Assembly (NCBI GenBank): GCA_020632795.1
Contig: JACKEV010000009.1
Coordinates: 248,001-312,000, forward strand
Direction of reading: 5' to 3'
DNA from: Alphaproteobacteria bacterium
GTDB taxonomy: Bacteria > Myxococcota_A > UBA796 > CAJQPC01
Length of the DNA stretch: 64,000 nucleotides
Shown here: piece by piece, positions 38,885 through 45,350 of the stretch
How positions within the stretch are numbered: position 1 is the stretch's first letter
Layout: the number at the start of each line of letters is the position of its first letter
Program-made: the position numbers and the translations under genes
The notes under the pieces: model-generated
What the model was told of the DNA's origin: nothing
The model's database searches: none
What the model saw: the letters and a program-made list of their open reading frames with translations, nothing else

Positions 38885-40488
38885 TCCGAACCCTGACCCT
38901 GTTGACCCTGCTCGGCCTGGCGGGCTGCGGCGAGCCTGAGCCCACCGCGACCTCCGCCGAGCCGCACATGAAGGCGGTGGACCTGCTCCGCCGCGCCAGC
39001 CTGGACCTGCGGGGCGTGCTGCCCTCCGTCGATGACATCGCGACGGTCGAGGCCAACCCCGACGCCGTCGAGGGCATCATCGACGACTACCTCCAGGACG
39101 AGCGCTTCGGCCCCCGGGTGCGCGACCTGTTTGCGGACATCTACCGCACCCGCACCGAGAACTACACCCTCGGGGCGGACGACTTCGGCCTCTCCGACGA
39201 CGCGGCCTTCTGGGCCTCGGTCGGCGAGGAGCCGCTGTACATGCTCAGCTGGATCGCCGAGCACGACCTGCCCTACACCGACCTCGTCACCGCCGACTGG
39301 ACGATGGCCGACGAGCGGCTGGCCAGCATCTGGCCCCTGGAGCGGCTCTCCAGCGAGCCCGGCTGGCAGCAGGCCCGCTACACCGACGGGCGGCCGACGG
39401 CGGGCGTGCTCAGCACGAACGCGATGTGGTGGCGCTACACCTCCACCGCGTCCAACGCCAACCGGGCGCGGGCGAACGCGGTCAGCCGCATCTTCCTGTG
39501 CCACGACTACCTGTCCCGGCCCATCGACTTCGACCGCAACGTCAACCTGCTCGACCAGGAGGCGGTGGCCTCGGCCATCCGCAACAACCCCTCCTGCGTC
39601 AACTGCCACAACAGCCTGGACCCGCTGGCCGGCTTCTTCTTCGGCTTCTTCTACTACGACGACTACGACGCCGCGGAGCTGACCAGCTACCACCCCGAGC
39701 GCGAGCTGCTCTGGCGGACCTACACCGACGTCACCCCCGGCTTCTACGGCGAGGAGGCCCTCACCCTCAACGACCTGGGCCGAAAGCTCGCGGGGGATCA
39801 CCGCTACGTGGAGTGCGCGGTCGAGCAGGTCTACGAGGGCATGCTGCGCCGCGACGCCGGGCTGGACGACACCGATCGGCTGACCGTGCACCGCGAGGCC
39901 TTCCTGGACGGCGGGCTGACCCTGCGGGCGCTGTTCCGGTCTGTGGTGGATGACCCCCGCTACCGCGCGGGCGCCACCGACACCGAGGGCTTCGTCTCCC
40001 GCAAGATGATGACCCCCGACCAGCTCGCCACGGCGATCGGGGGCCTGACCGGGTTCTCGTTGACCTACGCGGGCTACGATATGCTGCGCAGTGACCTCGT
40101 GGGTTACAGAACGCTGGCGGGCGGGGCCGACGGCACCAACGTCACCGAGGCGGCGACCAGCCCCAACACCACGCTGTTGCTGGTGCAGGAGCGGCTCTCG
40201 CAGGCGTCGGCCTGGTACGCCGCTGAGCGCGACGCCACCGGCAGCGCCCAGCTCTTCACGAAGATCGACTTCACCGAGACCCCCGACACGGACCCCGACG
40301 CGATGGTCGCTCAGATCCAGGATCTGCACCTGCGGCTGTTCGGGAACCGGGTCGAGGCCGACGGCCCCGAGGTCACCGCGAACCTCGAGCTGTGGGCCCA
40401 GGTCTACGAGGTCGAGCGTGACACGATCGACGCCTGGGCGGCGGTGCTGAGCGTGCTGCTGCGCGACCCTGACTTCCTCCTCTACTGA
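38878..40488 (+). CDS. DUF1588/DUF1592-like haem-binding lipoprotein
   Basis: A 536-residue protein starting at GTG 38878, with a lipoprotein signal (TLLTLLGLAGC). The N-terminal region (HMKAVDLLRRASLDLRGVLPSVDDIATV) matches the opening of planctomycete-type cytochrome proteins (RLSLDLTGLLPT-like). The middle has a c-type haem motif NPSCVNCHNSLDPLAGFFFGFF, the classical DUF1588 signature. In many bacteria these proteins are encoded with DUF1501 or DUF1552 partners, exactly as here, and are thought to function in extracytoplasmic electron transfer or polymer oxidation. Only one CxxCH is present. It overlaps the upstream lipoprotein gene by 7 bp and is 15 bp before the DUF1501 gene. Confidence 0.8.
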   Translation: MVIRTLTLLTLLGLAGCGEPEPTATSAEPHMKAVDLLRRASLDLRGVLPSVDDIATVEANPDAVEGIIDDYLQDERFGPRVRDLFADIYRTRTENYTLGADDFGLSDDAAFWASVGEEPLYMLSWIAEHDLPYTDLVTADWTMADERLASIWPLERLSSEPGWQQARYTDGRPTAGVLSTNAMWWRYTSTASNANRARANAVSRIFLCHDYLSRPIDFDRNVNLLDQEAVASAIRNNPSCVNCHNSLDPLAGFFFGFFYYDDYDAAELTSYHPERELLWRTYTDVTPGFYGEEALTLNDLGRKLAGDHRYVECAVEQVYEGMLRRDAGLDDTDRLTVHREAFLDGGLTLRALFRSVVDDPRYRAGATDTEGFVSRKMMTPDQLATAIGGLTGFSLTYAGYDMLRSDLVGYRTLAGGADGTNVTEAATSPNTTLLLVQERLSQASAWYAAERDATGSAQLFTKIDFTETPDTDPDAMVAQIQDLHLRLFGNRVEADGPEVTANLELWAQVYEVERDTIDAWAAVLSVLLRDPDFLLY

Positions 40489-40503
40489 CGCCACGGAGCG
40501 ACC

Positions 40504-41760
40504 ATGTCCACGCGACGCGATTTCTTGAAGGCTTCGAGCGCGCTGCTGGCCCTGGGCCTGCCGCTGGCGCACACCGCAGCGGCCACCCCCCTGGCCATCG
40601 GGCGCAAGAAGTTCCTGTTTGTGTTCAATGGCGGCGGCTGGGACCCCACCCGGGTCTTCGCCTCCGAGTTCTCCAACCCCTACGTCGACATGGAGCCCGA
40701 CGCGGAGCGGATGACGATCGGCGACCTCACCTTCGTCGATCACCCGCTGCGGCCCTCGGTCTCCAGCTTCATGAGCGGCTACGCCCAGGACGTGCTGGTG
40801 CTCAACGGGGTGATGGTGCGCAGCATCGCGCATGAGATCTGCACCCTCATCGCGCTCACCGGCACCACCGCGTCCGGGGCGCCGGACTGGCCGGCCATCC
40901 TGGCCGCCGAGCAGCGCCAGAGCTACATCCTGCCGCACCTCGTGCTCTCCGGGCCCTCCTTCCCCGGGGACCTGGGGGTGGCGGTGGCCCGGACGGGCGC
41001 CAACGGCCAGCTCGAGGCGCTGCTGTCCGGCGAGGCCCTGGGCATGAGCGACGCGGGCTTCTTCGGGCCCAGCTCCCCCACCGAGGGGCTGATGGACCGC
41101 TACCTGGCCCGCCGCGCGGCGGCCCGCGCCGACAGCGCCCGCACCCTGCTGGACGCCCAGCTCGCCTCCGACTTCGCCAACGGCCTGGATCAGGCCTCCC
41201 GGCTCAAGCAGATGCAGTACGTGATGGACCTCTCCAGCGGCGCGGACCTGCCCAGCCAGGCCCAGGTCGCGGTCGAGGCCCTGAGCATGGGCGTCTCCCG
41301 CTGCTGCACCCTGTCGTTCTCGGCGGGCTGGGACACCCACGCCAACAACGACGCCGACCAGTCCACCCTCTGGGAGACCCTGTTCTCCGGGCTGGCCCAG
41401 CTCATGAACCTGCTGGAGTCCACCCCCGGCGAGGAGGAGGCGACCCTGTTCGACGAGACCGTCGTGGTCGTGTTCTCCGAGATGGGCCGCACCCCCCAGC
41501 TCAACAACCTCAACGGCAAGGACCACTGGCCCTACACCAGCGTGATGATGATCGGCCCCGGCCTCACCGGCGGGCGCGTCGTGGGCGGCTTCGACAGCAG
41601 CTACTACGGCCTGCCCCTCGACCCGGTCAGCGCCGAGCCCGATGAGGGCGGCCAGATCCTCAGCGCTGAGGCGGTGGGCGCGACCCTGCTGGCGATGGCC
41701 GACATCGACCCCGCCGAGCACGTCTCCGGCGTCGATCCCATCATGGGGGTCCTGACGTGA
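40504..41760 (+). CDS. DUF1501 family protein, Tat-exported
   Basis: A 418-residue protein with a twin-arginine signal (STRRDFLKASSALLALGLPLA). The DUF1501 landmarks are FVFNGGGWDPTRVF near residue 40, AHEICTLIALTGT, a central GWDTHANN and VVVVFSEMGRTPQLN followed by GKDHWPYTSVMMIGPGLTGG (about 320-360). DUF1501 proteins have a sulfatase/alkaline-phosphatase-like fold but no settled activity. Genetic pairing with DUF1588-type haem proteins is widespread in Planctomycetota and Myxococcota. Tat export implies a cofactor or folding in the cytoplasm. It sits between the haem lipoprotein and a small c-type cytochrome. Confidence 0.9.
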   Translation: MSTRRDFLKASSALLALGLPLAHTAAATPLAIGRKKFLFVFNGGGWDPTRVFASEFSNPYVDMEPDAERMTIGDLTFVDHPLRPSVSSFMSGYAQDVLVLNGVMVRSIAHEICTLIALTGTTASGAPDWPAILAAEQRQSYILPHLVLSGPSFPGDLGVAVARTGANGQLEALLSGEALGMSDAGFFGPSSPTEGLMDRYLARRAAARADSARTLLDAQLASDFANGLDQASRLKQMQYVMDLSSGADLPSQAQVAVEALSMGVSRCCTLSFSAGWDTHANNDADQSTLWETLFSGLAQLMNLLESTPGEEEATLFDETVVVVFSEMGRTPQLNNLNGKDHWPYTSVMMIGPGLTGGRVVGGFDSSYYGLPLDPVSAEPDEGGQILSAEAVGATLLAMADIDPAEHVSGVDPIMGVLT

Positions 41761-42119
41761 GAGCCTGGACATGGCCCGCGATCCTGCTGGGGATCGCGGG
41801 CTGCGGCGACAAGGATACGGCCGACAGCGCCGAGGTGGCCGCGCTCTGCGTCGACGCGCCGGTCGTGACCTGGGAGAACTTCGGCGCGGGCTTCATCTCG
41901 CGGGAGTGCCAGGCCTGCCACGGCTCGAACGCCGAGAACCGCAACGGCGCCCCCGAGGAGGTCACCTTCGACGCGGTCAACGAGGTCTGGTTCCGCGCCG
42001 ACGAGGTCATCGCCCGCGCGGCCGGCGAGGACGCCACGATGCCTCCCCAGGGCGGCATCGAGGCCGACGACCGCTACAAGCTGGAGGTCTGGCTGACCTG
42101 CGCCGAAGAGGGGAGCTGA
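41757..42119 (+). CDS. Small c-type cytochrome lipoprotein
   Basis: A 120-residue lipoprotein starting at GTG 41757, overlapping the DUF1501 stop (GTGA). The signal is MRAWTWPAILLGIAGC (Cys16). A single c-type haem site ECQACHGSN lies at about residues 51-59. A possible distal Met ligand is in GEDATMPPQGG (about 92-102), the DATMPP element common in small cytochromes. Two further Cys (ALCVDAP, LTCAEEG) may form a disulfide. It probably carries electrons for the DUF1588/DUF1501 pair upstream. Confidence 0.82.
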   Translation: MRAWTWPAILLGIAGCGDKDTADSAEVAALCVDAPVVTWENFGAGFISRECQACHGSNAENRNGAPEEVTFDAVNEVWFRADEVIARAAGEDATMPPQGGIEADDRYKLEVWLTCAEEGS

Positions 42120-42196
42120 TTCGGATCGGGGGCGCCCTCGTCTCGTCGACAATCTGAGCGGACCCCGTCCGGGCTCCGGTACGTTCCCGGGGCTCC

Positions 42197-43399
42197 ATGC
42201 AACCCCCCCTCCATCGGAGGGTGCTCTGGCGCTGCGCCTGGCTCCTCCTACGCTTCACCTTGATACCGCTGATGCGCGTCCGGGTGACGGGACACGAGCG
42301 CATCCCTGAGTCCGGGGGAGCGCTGCTGGTGGCCAACCACACCACGTTCATGGACTTCATGCTCTGCATCTGGGGGGTGCGTCGCCTGGTCCACGCCATC
42401 GGCAGCGAGCAGGTCTTCCGGATGCCCGTCGCCGCTGCGCTCTTGAAGCAGCTCAACGCCATGCCCATCTCCAAAGGCAAGAAGGACAAGGCGGCGGTGA
42501 TGCACCTGGTCCGGGCATACGAGGCTGGCGGCATCATGGGCATGTTCCCCGAGGGCAAGCGCTCCTGGACCGGCCACCCCCTGCCGATCACGCCAGGCAC
42601 GGCGCGGCTGGTGAAGCGCCTGGGCTGCCCGGTGATCTACTGCCGCGTCACGACGGGCTTCATGGTCCACCCGCGCTGGGCCCGCTGGCCCCGCTGCGTG
42701 CCCTGGCTGATGTCCTACAGCGCGCCACAGACCTTCGCGGAGGACGCCTCGGTCGAAGAGATCCTGGAGGCGATGGCCGCCGGGCTGGCCATCGACCCGG
42801 ACGCCATCCCCATCCCGCCGCGCTCCTTCGGCTTCCGCCTGGCGGAGGGCCTGCCGTCGTACCTCTGGGCCTGCCCGGCGTGCTTCGCCGACGAGGGGCT
42901 CGAGGTCCCAGGCGCCGATCGAGACTGCGTCGCCTGCCGCGCCTGCGCCCGCCGCTGGCGGGTGGACCTCGCCGGCCGCCTCCACCCCCAGACCCCCGAC
43001 ACCCCCGCGCTGACGGTGGCCAGCGCCCGCGCCCGGCTCTCCGAGCGCTTCACCGGCCCCTTCGACGCGACGCGCTTCGCCCGGGACGGTGTCGCCCTGG
43101 ACGCGCCCGTCGCGCGGCTCTCCCGGATCCAGCGCGGCGAGCGCGATCCCATCCCCCTCGTGGACGGGCGTGCTTCGCTGACGGCAGAGGCGCTGGAGAT
43201 TCGGGGTGCCAAAGGCGAGCTCCTCCACCGTCTCCCCTACGTCGACGTGCGTGCGGTCCTGCTCCAGTTCCGTGACGCGCTGCACTTCCGGGTGGACGGC
43301 GCCAACTTCCAGCTCGACTGCGAAGGGCAGAGCACCCACAAGTGGCACCACTTCGCGATGAACATGACGCGGGCCGCTGGGGTTGAGGTCCGGAGCTGA
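42197..43399 (+). CDS. PlsC-type lysophospholipid acyltransferase with zinc-ribbon C-terminus
   Basis: A 400-residue membrane-associated acyltransferase. The catalytic NHTTFMD (H-x4-D, about residues 48-54) and FPEGKRS (about 117-123) motifs of the PlsC/LPLAT family are intact. A hydrophobic N-terminal segment (CAWLLLRFTLIPLM) precedes them. Beyond the usual ~220-residue catalytic domain is an extension with CPACF and CVACRAC (about 226-250), arranged like a small zinc ribbon. A beta-rich region (ALEIRGAKGELLHRLPYVDV) follows. The extension is unusual for PlsC and could bind metal or a protein partner. Likely reaction: acyl transfer to a glycerophospholipid or similar acceptor. Confidence 0.85.
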   Translation: MQPPLHRRVLWRCAWLLLRFTLIPLMRVRVTGHERIPESGGALLVANHTTFMDFMLCIWGVRRLVHAIGSEQVFRMPVAAALLKQLNAMPISKGKKDKAAVMHLVRAYEAGGIMGMFPEGKRSWTGHPLPITPGTARLVKRLGCPVIYCRVTTGFMVHPRWARWPRCVPWLMSYSAPQTFAEDASVEEILEAMAAGLAIDPDAIPIPPRSFGFRLAEGLPSYLWACPACFADEGLEVPGADRDCVACRACARRWRVDLAGRLHPQTPDTPALTVASARARLSERFTGPFDATRFARDGVALDAPVARLSRIQRGERDPIPLVDGRASLTAEALEIRGAKGELLHRLPYVDVRAVLLQFRDALHFRVDGANFQLDCEGQSTHKWHHFAMNMTRAAGVEVRS

Positions 43400-43413
43400 G
43401 CGCGGCGGGTTCA

Positions 43414-43440
43414 GGTATCCTCGCACCTCCACCCGGAGGT
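43414..43440 (+). promoter_or_regulatory. Promoter and RBS of DUF2330 gene 1
   Basis: GGTATCCTCG (43414-43423) with TATCCT as -10-like core, then GGAGGT (43435-43440) and ATG at 43445. The same element with the same spacing (21-22 bp to ATG) precedes DUF2330 genes 2, 3 and 5, so the leader must be very short. Confidence 0.55.
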
Positions 43441-43444
43441 CCCG

Positions 43445-44959
43445 ATGATGCTCCCCCTGCTGCTCGCCCTGTCCAGCCCGGCGCACGCGTTCTGCGGCTT
43501 CTATGTCAGCGGCGCCGACGCGTCCCTGTACAACAACGCGACGATGACGGTGCTGATGCGGGACGGCACGCGCACGGTCTTGTCGATGCAGAACAGCTAC
43601 CAGGGTCCGCCTGAGGACTTCGCGATGGTGGTGCCGGTGCCGGTGGTGCTGCAGAAGGAGAACGTGAAGACGCTGCCGCCCGAGATCTTCTCGCGGGTGG
43701 ACAGCCTCGCGGCGCCCCGGCTGGTCGAGTACTGGGAGACCGACCCCTGCCAGCAACTCTACCTGGAGACCCTGAAGATGCGCTCCGGTCCGATGCCGCC
43801 GCCGATGCCGGTGGCCGAGGGCGCCGGGGCCGGCGACTTCGGGGTGACGATCGAGGCGCAGTTCGAGGTGGCGGAGTACGACGTGGTCATCCTGAGCGCG
43901 AAGGACTCCGGCGGCCTGGACGCCTGGCTGCGCAAGGAGGGCTACAACATCCCCCAGGGCGCGGAGCCGGTGCTGCGCCCGTACGTGGAGGCGGGCACCA
44001 AGTTCTTCGTGGCGAAGGTGGACGTGGAGAAGGTGACCTTCCAGAACGGCGCGGCGGTCTTGAGCCCGCTGCGGGTCCACTACGACAGCAAGGAGTTCTC
44101 CCTGCCGGTGCGGCTGGGGCTCCTCAACAGCGAGGGGGAGCAGGACCTGCTGGTCCACATCCTGGCGAAGGGCCAGCGCTACGAGGTGGCGAACTACGAG
44201 AACGCCTTCATCCCCACGAACATCCGGGTGACCAACGGGGTGCGGGACGACTTCGGGGACTTCTACGACGCCCTGTTCCGCAAGACGGTCGTGGACAAGC
44301 CCAAGACCGTGGTGACCGAGTACGCCTGGGACGCCTCCTCCTGCGACCCCTGCCCGACCCCCGCGCTGAACCCCGGCGAATTGGCCACCCTGGGCACCGA
44401 CGTCATGGGTGGGGAGGCCTGGGGCTGGGTGCTGACGCGGCTGCACTACCGCTACACCTCCGACGCGCTGGGGGAGGACCTCGTGTTCCAGGCGGCCCCC
44501 CCGATGGTGGGCGGGCGCGGCACCCCCGACCCCAGCGGCGAGCTTCGGGAGCAGCAGCCTCAGTCCTCCAGCATGAACAACTTCCAGGGGCGCTACGTGA
44601 TCCTGCACCCCTGGGAGGGCAAGATCACCTGCGAGAACCCCCAGCGGGGCATGTGGGGCGGCCCCCCGGACCAGCCCATGCCCGACCCGATGGCGGCCGG
44701 GGCGCGGCTGGGGGCGGCGGCGAAGGCTTCGGACGGCAAGGCGAACCTGCCGGCCCTGGTGGACCAGGACATCCCCTGGATCGGCGTCGTCAAGGCTGCT
44801 GAAGCGTCGAAGCCATCGGCACCTCCGTCGACGCTCACGCCAGAGGACGACCCCGATGACGTCGAGCTGGAGGACAGTCAGTGTGGGGCCGTGCCCGGGG
44901 CCGGTGGGCTCGCGGGCCTGCTGCTGGCGCTCGTGGCGGTGGCGCGGCGGCGGATGTAG
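43445..44959 (+). CDS. DUF2330 family exported protein, paralog 1 of 5
   Basis: A 504-residue precursor with a signal peptide (MMLPLLLALSSPAHAF) leading into the invariant DUF2330 opening FCGFYVSGADASLYNNAT. The conserved frame includes LSMQNSYQGPPEDFAMVVPVPVVLQKENVKTLP and PRLVEYWETDPC. Residues 103-131 form the paralog-specific segment (here Pro/Met-rich). The frame resumes at FGVTIEAQFEVAEYDVVILSAKDSGGLDAWL. A Cys pair (CDPCPTPAL) and a linker with KPSAPPSTLTP precede a MYXO-CTERM-like tail (SQCGAVPGAGG, hydrophobic helix, RRRM). DUF2330 is of unknown function and is frequent in Myxococcota. The gene is separated from its four paralogs by a 4.7-kb conflict-type insertion. Confidence 0.9.
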   Translation: MMLPLLLALSSPAHAFCGFYVSGADASLYNNATMTVLMRDGTRTVLSMQNSYQGPPEDFAMVVPVPVVLQKENVKTLPPEIFSRVDSLAAPRLVEYWETDPCQQLYLETLKMRSGPMPPPMPVAEGAGAGDFGVTIEAQFEVAEYDVVILSAKDSGGLDAWLRKEGYNIPQGAEPVLRPYVEAGTKFFVAKVDVEKVTFQNGAAVLSPLRVHYDSKEFSLPVRLGLLNSEGEQDLLVHILAKGQRYEVANYENAFIPTNIRVTNGVRDDFGDFYDALFRKTVVDKPKTVVTEYAWDASSCDPCPTPALNPGELATLGTDVMGGEAWGWVLTRLHYRYTSDALGEDLVFQAAPPMVGGRGTPDPSGELREQQPQSSSMNNFQGRYVILHPWEGKITCENPQRGMWGGPPDQPMPDPMAAGARLGAAAKASDGKANLPALVDQDIPWIGVVKAAEASKPSAPPSTLTPEDDPDDVELEDSQCGAVPGAGGLAGLLLALVAVARRRM

Positions 44960-44978
44960 GGTGGTGGCTGGCCGATCA

Positions 44979-45249
44979 AGGTCGTCCATCACGGACTCCA
45001 TGTTCTGAAGGTCCGTCACGGACAGACAGAGGGCTCGGAGGATTGGTGGTGAACATCACGTATCGGCGCGTGCCCGCGATGAAACCAGCGAGGTGGTTGT
45101 CAACCTCTGAAACCAGAAAATGGCCTGCAAGTGGCGTCAAGGGACCGGCGCGGCCACGCGTCGATGCGCAGCGCAAACCACCGACATCTTCGTGGCCTCT
45201 GTCTGTCCGTGACGGACCTTCAGATCTTGGAGGCCTGGACGGCCGACCT
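44979..45249. repeat. 54-bp inverted repeat pair flanking 163 bp upstream of the NACHT gene
   Basis: Arms 44979-45032 and 45196-45249 are complementary over 54 bp with seven mismatches. The inner 29 bp (45004-45032 and 45196-45224) are perfect and each contains GGTCCGTCACGGACAGACAG or its complement. Within each arm GTCCGTCACGGAC is itself close to palindromic. The enclosed 163 bp is less GC-rich and has no convincing gene. The whole gap 44960-45350 has no called CDS; an ORF at 45131-45403 crosses into the NACHT gene and is not supported. This could be a small insertion element or the left end of a larger insertion. Confidence 0.7.
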
Positions 45250-45350
45250 CCACCGAGCCCGCCGCTTCGATATCCCACCCGTCCCGGGCCCTCCCGGGTT
45301 CGCGGGGTATGCTGCGTCGGTCCGGGGACGCGCGCCCCGCATGAGATGTC

